From: an uncultured Bacteroidales bacterium
Lineage (GTDB): Bacteria > Bacteroidota > Bacteroidia > Bacteroidales > UBA932
Length of the DNA: 64,000 bases
NCBI GenBank assembly: GCA_900320185.1
Contig: ONRD01000001.1
Coordinates: forward strand, 1 to 64,000
Direction: 5' to 3'
The notes beneath the pieces were generated by a model. That model had not been told where the DNA came from, made no database searches, and saw only the letters and a program-made list of their open reading frames with translations. Made by a program: the position numbers and the translations under genes. This document shows positions 51,479 through 60,638 of this stretch, piece after piece. Position 1 is the stretch's first letter, and each line of letters starts with the position of its first letter.

Positions 51479-54400
51479 TTACTTGTTGTTCCTGCGGGCC
51501 CTGCGCCTTTCCTGCATGGAAGCGAGCGAGCAGTAGGCCGCGGGGATGAGGACAAGGGTGATGAGTGTGGAGAACGTAAGGCCCCAGCACACCGTCATGC
51601 CCAGGGAACGCCACATCTCGGCGCCTTCACCGGTACCGAGGGCCATTGGAAGCATACCGAGGACTGTGGTGAGGGTGGTCATCAGGATAGGGCGCAGACG
51701 GCTGCGGGCGGCCGTGACGGATGCGTCCACGATGCCCATGCCCCTCTCGCGCATCAGGATAGTGTAGTCGATCAGGACTATACCGTTCTTCACGACTATA
51801 CCGAGCAGGATGATGATTCCGATCATCGACATGACACCGAGGGCGGTGCCGGTAAGCCTGAGGCCGAGGATGACCCCGGTGAACGCGAAGGGAACGGAGA
51901 ACATGATCACCAGAGGGCTGAGGAAGGACTCGAACTGCGAGGCCATCACCATGTAGACGAGGATTATGATCAGCACCATCAGCATGATGAGGTCGCGGAA
52001 CATGTTCTGCTGGTCCTCGTAATCACCGGAAATGTCGGTCGAGATGTTTCCGGGGATATCCGTGTCCCTGATGATGGACTGGGTCACCTCGACAGCCTCG
52101 CTCAGGGCGTGCCCCCTGGAAACGATTCCGGTTGCGGTTATGTACCTTTCACGGTTCTTCCTTTCGATTGTGGGAGGGACCTTCGACTCCACTACCCGTC
52201 CGATGTCCTTGATCCGGACCGAAGCGCCCGTAGGGGTGGCCATCACTATGTTCTCGATGTCCTCTATGCTGGAGCGGAAGCGTTTGTCGTAGATGACCCT
52301 GATGTTGTACTCGTCGCCTTCCTCGCGGTAGAAGGATCCGACGGAGCCGTTCATGGCAGCGCTGAAGGCAGCGGCGGCGGTGGTCGAACTGAGCCCGTGC
52401 ATGGCCAGTTTCGTCCTGTCGAAGTCCACCTGGTATTCAGGTGTGTACTCATCGCGGCTCAGGACGACCTGCGTGAATGCCGGATTCTCCAACATCCTGC
52501 CACGGATCTCGTTGGCGATCCTCTCGGTCTCCTCGAAGTCGTAGCCGTAGATCTCGAGGGTGATCGAAGAAGCCCCGCCGACTCCGCCCATTCCCTCGGA
52601 GACGGTGGCCTTCTTGACCTCGGGATATTCCCTCAGGTCGCGGCGGATTATGTCCGCGATCTCGGAGGTGGAACGCTTCCTGGTACCCTTCGAGCCGATG
52701 TTGACGTTCATCGAGACTATATAGGAGCCGTTGTTCTGGATCGAACCGATCACATTCGAAGAGCTTGCCTGTCCGAAGCGGTACTGAAGAACCTGTATTT
52801 CAGGTATTTCTTCTTCAAGCCTGTCTGCGAAATCCTTCGCGAAGGCGGCCGTGACGGACTGCTCCGTGCTCACCGGAAGCTCGACGGAGACCGAAAGACG
52901 TCCTTCATCCATGGTCGGGAAGTACTCGTTCTTCAGGCCGGGCGCAAAGAACGCCAGGACCAGGACGAAGATGGCGAGAGCACCGAAGATCACCGCCTTC
53001 CTGTGCCTGACGGACCATGCTATGAGCCTGGAATATCCGACCGAGAGCCTGTCCAGGAACTTCTCCACGCGGTCGAAGATGGCCCTGTGGATCTTCCCTG
53101 TCTTCGGCTTGGTGGAGAGCATCCTCGAGCAAAGCATCGGCACAAGGGTCAAGGCTGCCGTCGTGGATATGATCATGATGATGCTCACGATGAAGCCAAG
53201 TTGCTTGAATATGATTCCCGCCATTCCCGAAACCATCGTCAGCGGCAGGAACACGCACAGCATGGTGAGGGTCGACGCAATGACCGAAATGCCCACCTCG
53301 GAAGTGCCATGGACGGCCGCTTCCTTGGGTTTTTCACCGCGCTCCAGATGGGTCGATATGTTCTCAAGGACCACTATGGCATCGTCCACGACCATTCCGA
53401 TGGCGATGGAAAGGGCGGACATGGAGATGATGTTGAGGGTGTTCCCGGTAGCGTACAGATAGACAAGCGAGCCCAGCAGGGCGATCGGGATCGAGAGCAC
53501 TATTATGAACGTGGCCCTCCACCTTCCGAGGAACAGGAACACCACCAGCATGACGACCAGGAGGGTGATGATTATGGTCTCCTTGAGTGAATCGATGGTG
53601 TTGAGGATGCTGTCCGAACTGTCTACGACCGTGGTTATCTTTATGTCGGCAGGCAGGTCAGAGGCTACTTCGGAGAGCTTTTTCTTCGCCTGGCGGATCA
53701 CGTTGACGGTGTTGGCTCCGGACTGCTTCTGGATGGCGATCATGGCGGATCTCTCTCCGTTGGTGAAGGACTCCTGGGACTTCTCCTCGAGGCCATCCTC
53801 GACGCGCGCCACGTCCTTGAGGCAGACCACCTGTCCGTTCCTGGTGCTGACCACCACGTCGAGCAGTTCGGAAGGGTCCTTGAATTCCTTTTCCACACGG
53901 AGCGCGAAGGATTCGCTCCCTATGTCTATGCTCCCGGAGGGGACGTTCCTGTTCTCAAGGGCGATGGTCTGGGAAATCCCGGCCACCGTCAGGCCGTAGG
54001 CCTCCAGCTTTGAAGGGTCACAGTAGACGTGGATCTCACGCGCGGGGGCTCCGGCGACGGACACGGTACCCACCCCCTTCACCCTGCCGAGCGGGGTGAC
54101 GACCTTGTCGTCGAGGATCCTGTCAAGACCGGCCAGGTTCTTGTCCGCCGTTGCCGACAGGATCAGCACAGGCATATCGTCCATTCCGAACTTGAAAAGC
54201 ACCGGGACGGAGGCTCCGTCCGGAAGGGAGGAGTTGATCAGGTCCAGCTTGTCGCGGATGTCGTTGCAGGCATCGTCTATGTCTGTTCCGTACTCGAACT
54301 GAAGGACGACGACGGAAGTGTTCTCCTTTGAACGGGACGTCAGGTCCTTGAGGTTCGCGACGCTGTTGAGGGCGTTCTCAAGGAGTTTAGTCAGGTTGTT

Positions 54401-54580
54401 CTCGACGTCGGTCGCACTCGCCCCGGGGTACGAAGACATGACCAGGACGACGTTTGCGTCGAAGTCCGGCATCTGGGCCACTGACGTGTTCATCAGCGAG
54501 AAGATGCCGAATATGGCGAATGCAGTGAAGATCAGGGCCGTCGTCACCGGCTTGTTCACTGCGGACCGGATGATGTTCAT
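51479..54580 (-). CDS. RND efflux pump inner-membrane subunit (AcrB type)
   Basis: 1,033 residues, a proton-driven hydrophobe/amphiphile efflux transporter. Membrane helix 1 is near ALIFTAFAIFGIFSLM. The proton-relay Asp pair is visible in SIAIGMVVDDAIVVLENIS in helix 4. Two large periplasmic loops follow the normal layout. It works with the adaptor and channel genes directly upstream. The substrate is unknown. Confidence 0.95.
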   Translation of the reverse strand: MNIIRSAVNKPVTTALIFTAFAIFGIFSLMNTSVAQMPDFDANVVLVMSSYPGASATDVENNLTKLLENALNSVANLKDLTSRSKENTSVVVLQFEYGTDIDDACNDIRDKLDLINSSLPDGASVPVLFKFGMDDMPVLILSATADKNLAGLDRILDDKVVTPLGRVKGVGTVSVAGAPAREIHVYCDPSKLEAYGLTVAGISQTIALENRNVPSGSIDIGSESFALRVEKEFKDPSELLDVVVSTRNGQVVCLKDVARVEDGLEEKSQESFTNGERSAMIAIQKQSGANTVNVIRQAKKKLSEVASDLPADIKITTVVDSSDSILNTIDSLKETIIITLLVVMLVVFLFLGRWRATFIIVLSIPIALLGSLVYLYATGNTLNIISMSALSIAIGMVVDDAIVVLENISTHLERGEKPKEAAVHGTSEVGISVIASTLTMLCVFLPLTMVSGMAGIIFKQLGFIVSIIMIISTTAALTLVPMLCSRMLSTKPKTGKIHRAIFDRVEKFLDRLSVGYSRLIAWSVRHRKAVIFGALAIFVLVLAFFAPGLKNEYFPTMDEGRLSVSVELPVSTEQSVTAAFAKDFADRLEEEIPEIQVLQYRFGQASSSNVIGSIQNNGSYIVSMNVNIGSKGTRKRSTSEIADIIRRDLREYPEVKKATVSEGMGGVGGASSITLEIYGYDFEETERIANEIRGRMLENPAFTQVVLSRDEYTPEYQVDFDRTKLAMHGLSSTTAAAAFSAAMNGSVGSFYREEGDEYNIRVIYDKRFRSSIEDIENIVMATPTGASVRIKDIGRVVESKVPPTIERKNRERYITATGIVSRGHALSEAVEVTQSIIRDTDIPGNISTDISGDYEDQQNMFRDLIMLMVLIIILVYMVMASQFESFLSPLVIMFSVPFAFTGVILGLRLTGTALGVMSMIGIIILLGIVVKNGIVLIDYTILMRERGMGIVDASVTAARSRLRPILMTTLTTVLGMLPMALGTGEGAEMWRSLGMTVCWGLTFSTLITLVLIPAAYCSLASMQERRRARRNNK

Positions 54581-54592
54581 ACTCGAATGCCT

Positions 54593-55630
54593 TTAATCGT
54601 TGCCGGAGATCTCTACCTTGGCCCCGTCCTTGAGGCTGACGCTTCCCTTGGTGACCACCGTCTCTCCGCCGGAAAGGCCGTCGAGGATCTCGTACATGTC
54701 CTCGAAATGGCGGCCTATGGTCACGAGCGTCTGTACGGCCACGTTCCCGTCCTCGATGACGAAAACGCTCTTCTGGCCCGAGCCCTGCATCTTCACGATG
54801 GCCGCATCCGGCACCGCGACACTGTTGTTGACTCCGAATTCAAGTGTAGCCTTCGCATACATTCCGGGACGCAGCACCCTGTCGGAATTGGTCACCAGGA
54901 CCTCTACCTGGAAGGTGCGGGTCTGGGGATCGATCGTGGGATAGACTTTGTTGACGGTACCGGTGAACTCCTTGCCCGGAAGGGCGTCGGCCGTGATCCG
55001 GACAGACTGTCCCTTCTGGACCTTGGTGTAGTCGGATTCCGAGACTCCCACGAGAAGCTTCACCGGAGTGATCTGTTCCACCACGAAGATAGGCTGCCCG
55101 GAATAAAGGTCGCCGCGGTCATAGTTTCTGGCGGTCACGACACCGGAGATGGGCGAACGGAGATAGGTGTTCTCCAGAAGGTTGTTGTAAGACCTGCGGC
55201 TCACGTTGAAGGCCATCTCGGCGGCATCGAAGTCTGACTTTGACACTCCGCCTTCCTCGTAGAGGCTTCTCAGGCGGCTCAGTTCAGTGGAGTCGTTGAC
55301 GAGCTTGAGACGGGTCTGGTCAAGCTGCGCGGGATCCATGGTGGCAAGGACCTGGCCGCGTCCGACGAAAGAGCCGACATCGGCGCGGATTGTCTGGATC
55401 CGGCCTCCCGTCTGCGGAGCTATGTTGTTGATTGCGAAAGCCTGGACAGTGGTTGAATATGTCTCGGTCTGAGGCACTTCCATCCTGGTTGCGGTCACCG
55501 TCGCCACGAGGGTCGCCTTTTCGGCCGCCTCGGCGGGCGCTCCGGCCTCGGCCTTCTTCCCGTTTCCTCCGCAGGAGACCATCATGACGGCCGCCCCGGC
55601 AGCGAGAATCGTAGTCTTGATCTTGTTCAT
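54593..55630 (-). CDS. RND efflux adaptor lipoprotein (AcrA type)
   Basis: A membrane-fusion protein of about 345 residues, lipidated at a Cys in AAVMMVSCGG. It has a barrel-sandwich hybrid (NNIAPQTGGRIQTIRADVGSFVGRGQ and LRSPISGVVTARNYDRGD) around a short coiled hairpin, then the beta-barrel and proximal domain. The ATG at 55654 would add eight basic residues before the signal and cannot be excluded. It lies 12 bp before acrB. Confidence 0.93.
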   Translation of the reverse strand: MNKIKTTILAAGAAVMMVSCGGNGKKAEAGAPAEAAEKATLVATVTATRMEVPQTETYSTTVQAFAINNIAPQTGGRIQTIRADVGSFVGRGQVLATMDPAQLDQTRLKLVNDSTELSRLRSLYEEGGVSKSDFDAAEMAFNVSRRSYNNLLENTYLRSPISGVVTARNYDRGDLYSGQPIFVVEQITPVKLLVGVSESDYTKVQKGQSVRITADALPGKEFTGTVNKVYPTIDPQTRTFQVEVLVTNSDRVLRPGMYAKATLEFGVNNSVAVPDAAIVKMQGSGQKSVFVIEDGNVAVQTLVTIGRHFEDMYEILDGLSGGETVVTKGSVSLKDGAKVEISGND

Positions 55631-55656
55631 ATGGTAGTTCTTTTGTTTCTTCATGA

Positions 55657-57174
55657 TTACATCCTTTCAAGGTCCGTTTCACCCTTCTCGTCGATGAAAT
55701 CGCACCCGATGGTCTTCTCGAGGTTGGACTTGGCGACGACGAAATTGTAGACCGCCTGCGACTGCGACAGCCTGGCCTGGGTGAGCTGCAGCTGGGAGTC
55801 GTTCATGTCGGTGATGGTGCTCTTGCCGACCTTGTAGGACTTTGCCGCTATGTCGTAGGCCTTCTGGGCCAGGGCCACGGCCTCGACGGCCGAGTTGTAG
55901 CTGTTCATGTTGGTCTCCATGGTGTTGAGGTAGGAGCGGATGGCTATCTTCAGCTGGCGCTCGGTGTCGATCCTCTGGAGGTCCAGTTCGGTTGCCTGCA
56001 CCTGCGCCTGCTTGACGTCATGGTACCTCTTGCCCCCTGAAAAGATCGGGATGTTGAGGCTCAGCCCGACGTAGGAATACGGCGACCATTTGTACTCGCT
56101 GAACTTGAAGTCGTTGGTCATGGCTATCATGTTGTAGGCATAGTTCGCCGCCAGGGTGGGCAGGTATGCGGCCTTGTACATCTTCACCGTCGAAGCAAGC
56201 TGCGCGGCCTGGATCTCGAGCTGGCGCATGGTCGTGTTGTATTCCAGGGAAGGGTCCCTGTTCTCGTTGACGTCCCTGAGCATCTGGGATGCATAGTCTT
56301 CCAGCTCGCCGGCCACGTCGATGTTCCTGTCGAGGTCTACTCCCATCACGGCCTTGAGCTGCCAGAGGGCGAGGATGACCGAGTTCTCCGCGTTCAGGAC
56401 ATTCGGGATGGCATTGGCCACCACGGACTTGGCACGCGTCAGTTCCAGTTCCGAGGCTTTCTCGGCCTTGTATCTTTTCTCCGTCTGGGAATAGTTCTCG
56501 ACGGCGTTCTCGTAGACGCTCCTGTACACGTTGAAGGCCTCCTTTGCGAGAAGGACGGCGTAGAACGCCTGCTTGACCTGGGTCACCATGTCCAGCCTTG
56601 AGGAACGGGCCTTCTCCACGGCGAGGTCGACGCTCTGCCCGGATATCCTCAGGCTTTCCCACAACTGGGCATTGACGAGCTGCAACGAAGCCGAGACGCC
56701 TCCGGAGTAGGTGTTCCAGCGGCCTACGGCGAAACCGTTGTTCGAGCTGGACGAGCTCTGTCCCGAATCCACCTGCACCGGTTCCATGCCTCCCATTACT
56801 GAAAGTTCGTTGATCCTCTGGAAATACGGAAGGAGGGAACCGAACATCCCCATGGCTCCGCCGCCCTCGTCGTCACTCGACGAGTCCATGTACATCACCT
56901 GCTTCTTTATCGTCCTCTGGTAGGATCCCGAACCGTTGACCTGGGGGAAGAGAGAGGAATAGGTGCCCTTCCTGGCATATTCGCTCCGCTCGATCTCCTT
57001 GTCCGCAACCTTCACGGCCACATTCTCCGACAAGGCGATCCGGAGCGCCTGGTCCAGGGTTATTACAACCGCCGAAGTGTCCTGGGGGACCTGGTCGGTC
57101 CTGTACTGCGCCCGGGAAACCGTCCCGGCCAGCAAGGCAAGCGCGGTTGCTAAAAGTTTGATACTATTGGTCAT
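55657..57174 (-). CDS. TolC-family outer-membrane channel
   Basis: 505 residues from MTNSIKLLATALALLAGTVSRAQ. The earlier in-frame ATG at 57306 lies upstream of the promoter. It has two TolC-type repeats rich in long helices (LLAKEAFNVYRSVYENAVENYSQ; AVALAQKAYDIAAKSYKVGK). It is the first gene of tolC-acrA-acrB-P-II. Confidence 0.92.
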   Translation of the reverse strand: MTNSIKLLATALALLAGTVSRAQYRTDQVPQDTSAVVITLDQALRIALSENVAVKVADKEIERSEYARKGTYSSLFPQVNGSGSYQRTIKKQVMYMDSSSDDEGGGAMGMFGSLLPYFQRINELSVMGGMEPVQVDSGQSSSSSNNGFAVGRWNTYSGGVSASLQLVNAQLWESLRISGQSVDLAVEKARSSRLDMVTQVKQAFYAVLLAKEAFNVYRSVYENAVENYSQTEKRYKAEKASELELTRAKSVVANAIPNVLNAENSVILALWQLKAVMGVDLDRNIDVAGELEDYASQMLRDVNENRDPSLEYNTTMRQLEIQAAQLASTVKMYKAAYLPTLAANYAYNMIAMTNDFKFSEYKWSPYSYVGLSLNIPIFSGGKRYHDVKQAQVQATELDLQRIDTERQLKIAIRSYLNTMETNMNSYNSAVEAVALAQKAYDIAAKSYKVGKSTITDMNDSQLQLTQARLSQSQAVYNFVVAKSNLEKTIGCDFIDEKGETDLERM

Positions 57175-57228
57175 AAAATCTAATATTTCTCGGTAAACGA
57201 CTTCGGTGCAAAAGTCTTCCTTTCCCTG

Positions 57229-57257
57229 CAAATGTAGTGCTAACTTCTTTCTACAAA
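57229..57257 (-). promoter_or_regulatory. Efflux-operon promoter
   Basis: The -7 box TACATTTG (57229-57236) and a TTTG (57254-57257) lie 17 bp apart, somewhat short, on the minus strand. The leader to the tolC ATG is about 50 nt. Confidence 0.6.
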
Positions 57258-57337
57258 GGAGAAAAAGATCAAATAAGTTTAGTCCGGGACGGCTTGCCGG
57301 AAACACAACCTACAGATGCTCTGCCGGTTAAAACGAT

Positions 57338-57378
57338 ACAACCCGAAAACGTCGCATTATCAGCTGTTTCCGGGTTGT
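57338..57378 (-). terminator. lgt terminator
   Basis: A 13-bp stem with one mismatch (ACAACCCGAAAAC at 57338-57350, GTTTCCGGGTTGT at 57366-57378) is followed on the minus strand by a T-rich flank (TATCGTTTTAACC). It separates pgk-lgt from the efflux operon. Confidence 0.8.
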
Positions 57379-57413
57379 CGTCGTTCCTTGGAAGGATGTC
57401 AGGCCTCTGGCTG

Positions 57414-58301
57414 TCATTTCCTTTCAAGACTCCTGGCATAGTGGGTCGGATCCGCCTTCTTCGGCCTGGCTTCCGGCACCACTGCCTTCGCCGGAACCTT
57501 CTTCCTGCGGGCATAGACTATCAGGGCGATCCCGGCGATGATGAACGGAATGCTGAGGATCTGCCCCATGTCCAGGAACATGTACTTCTCAAAGTCTTCC
57601 TGAGGCTCCTTTATGAACTCGATGAGGAAACGCATGCCGAAGCAGACGAGGAAGAAGATCCCGATGAACTCACCCCTGTACATCCTGTCGAGTTTCTTGA
57701 CGTAGAGCCACAGGAGCCCGAGACCGAGGAGAAGGTAACTGAGGGCTTCGTAGATCTGGGTGGGATGCTTGGGAAGGGTCTCTCCCCTCCTCTCGAACAC
57801 GAATCCCCACGGGAGGTTGGTCACATCTCCGTAGATCTCTGAATTACAAAGGTTTCCAAGCCTTATGAAAGTGGCTGCGAAAGCCGTCGCGATGGCAAGA
57901 TGGTCCAGGATCCAGAGGAAATCGATGTGATTCTGCCTGCCGTACTTGCGGGCGAACCAGAGCATGCACAGCAGGAGCATGAGCGCACCGCCGTGGCTTG
58001 CGAGGCCGCCTTTCCACACCTGGAATATTTCCAGGAATCCCTTCCAGGAACCGAAGAAATAGTCCGGCTGGTAGAACAGGCAGTGCCCCAGGCGGGCTCC
58101 CACCAGGGTTCCGAAGAGAAGCGTGTAGAGGAGTGGGTCGAGTATCTTCTTGTCGAGGTGTTCCCTCTCGAAGAACTTGACGAACATCCAGTAGCCGAGG
58201 ACGAAACCCGAGACGAACAGCAGACCGTACCACCGCACGGCGAAACCGCCGATGCGGAAGATCTCAGGATCCAAGTTCCAGTGTATCGCAAGCGGGTTCA
58301 T
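57414..58301 (-). CDS. lgt: Prolipoprotein diacylglyceryl transferase
   Basis: Adds diacylglycerol to the lipobox Cys of lipoproteins, of which this window encodes many. 295 residues and about seven membrane segments; the signature is FIRLGNLCNSEIYG, with VGARLGHCLFYQP and GGLASHGGA. It is 11 bp after pgk in the same transcript. Confidence 0.95.
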   Translation of the reverse strand: MNPLAIHWNLDPEIFRIGGFAVRWYGLLFVSGFVLGYWMFVKFFEREHLDKKILDPLLYTLLFGTLVGARLGHCLFYQPDYFFGSWKGFLEIFQVWKGGLASHGGALMLLLCMLWFARKYGRQNHIDFLWILDHLAIATAFAATFIRLGNLCNSEIYGDVTNLPWGFVFERRGETLPKHPTQIYEALSYLLLGLGLLWLYVKKLDRMYRGEFIGIFFLVCFGMRFLIEFIKEPQEDFEKYMFLDMGQILSIPFIIAGIALIVYARRKKVPAKAVVPEARPKKADPTHYARSLERK

Positions 58302-58312
58302 GGCAATGGAAT

Positions 58313-59566
58313 CTATTCACGGATGGCAGCAATACCAGGAAGGTCCTTGCCTTCGATGGCCTCGAGCATCGCTCCGCCGCCGGTAGAGACATAGCTGACC
58401 TTGTCGGCGAATCCCATCTTGGTGACAGCCGCGACAGAGTCGCCGCCGCCCACGAGGGAATATGCGCCACGCTCGGTAGCCTTGGCCACCAGTTCGGCGA
58501 TCTTCTCGGTACCCGTGGCGAAACGGGGGAATTCGAACACGCCGGCGGGGCCGTTCCAGAGGATGGTCTTGGAGGCCAGGATGATCCTGCCCCAGTTCTC
58601 TATCGAAGCGGGGCCGCAGTCAAGGCCTTCCCAACCGTCGGGAATCTTGTGGGAGGGAACGGTCTGCTCGGGGGCGTCGTTGCTGAAGGACTGGGTAACG
58701 CGCGTCTGGACCGAAAGGGAGACATTAACACCACGTTCCTGGGCCTTGAGCATGATTTCCTGGGCCTGGGGGATGAGTTCGTCCTCATGGAGGGAATCGC
58801 CGATGCTTCCGCCTTCAGCCTTGATGAAGGTGTAGCCCATGCCGCCGCAGATGATGAGGTTGTCGACCTTTCCGAGGAGGTTCTCGAGGACGGCGAGCTT
58901 CGAAGACACCTTCGATCCGCCGATGATGGCGGTAAAGGGATGCCTGGCATTCTTCAGGACGTTGTCAATGGCCTTGATCTCCTTCTCCATCAGATAGCCG
59001 AACATCTTGTCTCCGGGGAAATATGCAGCGATCAGCGCTGTGGAAGCATGAGCCCTGTGGGCGGTTCCGAAAGCGTCGTTGATGTAGCAGTCGGCATAGG
59101 AGGCAAGCTTCTTGACGAAGTCTTTCTGGCTCTCCTTCACGACCTTCTTGGCCGCCTTCTTCTCTTCTTCGGTAGCGTCTGCGGCGAGTCCCCTGGGCTT
59201 TCCTTCCTCTTCTGCGTAGAAACGGAGGTTCTCGAGGAGGAGGACTTCGCCGGGCTTGAGGGCGGCAGCCTGCTCGTCAGCCTTCTGGCAGTCGGGCGCG
59301 AACTGGACAGGAACACCGAGGCACTCGGAGACATGGCCGACGATGTGGCTCAGGGAGAATTTCGGGTCGACTCCCTTGGGACGTCCGAGATGGGACATCA
59401 GTATGAGGGAGCCTCCTTCGGCGAGCACCTTCTTGAGGGTAGGGAGGGCCGCACGGATCCTGGTATCGTCGGTGATGTTGAAGTTCTCGTCGAGGGGAAC
59501 GTTGAAATCCACCCTCACAATAGCCTTCTTTCCTTTGAAATCGTAGGTTTCGATGTTCTGTTGCAT
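58313..59566 (-). CDS. pgk: Phosphoglycerate kinase
   Basis: Glycolytic ATP-forming step. 417 residues from [27 protein letters not shown]. Motifs are [22 protein letters not shown] and the nucleotide-binding GGGDSVAAV with [13 protein letters not shown]. An ATG two codons upstream is possible; the frame extends further but crosses the promoter. Family length is normal. Confidence 0.97.
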   Translation of the reverse strand: MQQNIETYDFKGKKAIVRVDFNVPLDENFNITDDTRIRAALPTLKKVLAEGGSLILMSHLGRPKGVDPKFSLSHIVGHVSECLGVPVQFAPDCQKADEQAAALKPGEVLLLENLRFYAEEEGKPRGLAADATEEEKKAAKKVVKESQKDFVKKLASYADCYINDAFGTAHRAHASTALIAAYFPGDKMFGYLMEKEIKAIDNVLKNARHPFTAIIGGSKVSSKLAVLENLLGKVDNLIICGGMGYTFIKAEGGSIGDSLHEDELIPQAQEIMLKAQERGVNVSLSVQTRVTQSFSNDAPEQTVPSHKIPDGWEGLDCGPASIENWGRIILASKTILWNGPAGVFEFPRFATGTEKIAELVAKATERGAYSLVGGGDSVAAVTKMGFADKVSYVSTGGGAMLEAIEGKDLPGIAAIRE

Positions 59567-59616
59567 AATCATTAAGTTGTTTTGTAATAATTCGTAATTA
59601 TCCTGCAAAAATCTTG

Positions 59617-59624
59617 CAAATATA
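59617..59624 (-). promoter_or_regulatory. pgk promoter -7 box
   Basis: TATATTTG on the minus strand, 50 bp before the ATG. Confidence 0.6.
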
Positions 59625-59696
59625 GTAAAATAATGGGAATTGACCGCCGGATGCAGAGTTTGCATCCCCGGAGTGGCATTGTTGCGCTTTTTGGAC

Positions 59697-59704
59697 TATC
59701 TTTG
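59697..59704 (+). promoter_or_regulatory. -7 box directly before the methyltransferase gene
   Basis: TATCTTTG ends 4 bp before the ATG, so the message is probably leaderless or nearly so. Confidence 0.55.
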
Positions 59705-59708
59705 CAGC

Positions 59709-60617
59709 ATGACTATCGAATTTCCATCCCCTGCATGGGAAGACTACGAGCTTATCGACTGCGGTAACGGAGCCAAGCTTGAGCGCTTCGGTTCCTTCAT
59801 CCTCTCGCGACCAGAACCCAAAGCCCTGTGGGACAAGAGCCTTTCAGGAGAAGAATGGGACAGGGCCGCCCACACCCGCTTCACCCCCGGGGCCGGTTTC
59901 GGAAAAGCCGGGAAGGAAGACAGCGGCACATGGGAGAAGCTCCACTCGATGCCAGGCCAGTGGTGGATCCGCTACACCGGCGGCCCCCGTTTCAGCCTCA
60001 GGCTCGGGCTGACCTCTTTCAAGCATGTCGGAGTATTCCCCGAGCAGGCCCCCAACTGGGAATACATATTCAGGCAGACCAGGAGGATCGCAGCCGCCGC
60101 GGAGACACGGCCGAAGGTCCTCAACCTCTTTGCCTACACAGGAGCCGCGTCCCTGGCCGCAAGGTGCGCCGGGGCGGACGTAACCCATCTGGACTCGGTA
60201 CGCCAGGTCGTCACCTGGGCCCATGAGAACCAGGACCGGAGCGCCCTTGACGGGATCCGCTGGGTGGTGGAGGATGCCATGAAATTCGCCCGCAGGGAAG
60301 CCCGCAGGGGCAACGTCTACCAAGGCATCATCCTCGACCCTCCCGCCTACGGCCATGGGCCGGACGGCGAGAAATGGAAACTGGACGAATGCCTCTTCGA
60401 CATGATGAAGAATGTCGGGGCCATCCTTGCTCCCGAGAACAGCTTCCTGGTCCTGAACCTCTACTCCAACGGTTTTTCCGCCAGCCTGGGCGAGACCCTT
60501 GTCCGCCAGGCCCTGGGCATCCCGTCCTCAACCTCTCTCGAAAGCGGCGAACTCGCAATAAGGGACAGGTTCGGGAAGAACCTGCCCCTGAGCATATTCG
60601 TGAGGGTGGAACGCTAG
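59709..60617 (+). CDS. RlmI-like rRNA methyltransferase
   Basis: 302 residues of a class I SAM methyltransferase. The SAM motif is VLNLFAYTGAASLAARCAGA, acidic loop THLDSVRQVVTWA, and catalytic motif IILDPPAYGHG. This fits the C-terminal domain of 23S rRNA m5C methyltransferases of the RlmI/RlmK kind, but without an obvious PUA domain. The target base is not known. The longer frame from 59640 passes through the promoter. Confidence 0.88.
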   Translation: MTIEFPSPAWEDYELIDCGNGAKLERFGSFILSRPEPKALWDKSLSGEEWDRAAHTRFTPGAGFGKAGKEDSGTWEKLHSMPGQWWIRYTGGPRFSLRLGLTSFKHVGVFPEQAPNWEYIFRQTRRIAAAAETRPKVLNLFAYTGAASLAARCAGADVTHLDSVRQVVTWAHENQDRSALDGIRWVVEDAMKFARREARRGNVYQGIILDPPAYGHGPDGEKWKLDECLFDMMKNVGAILAPENSFLVLNLYSNGFSASLGETLVRQALGIPSSTSLESGELAIRDRFGKNLPLSIFVRVER

Positions 60618-60638
60618 CCTTCCGGCTCCGTCGCCTCC

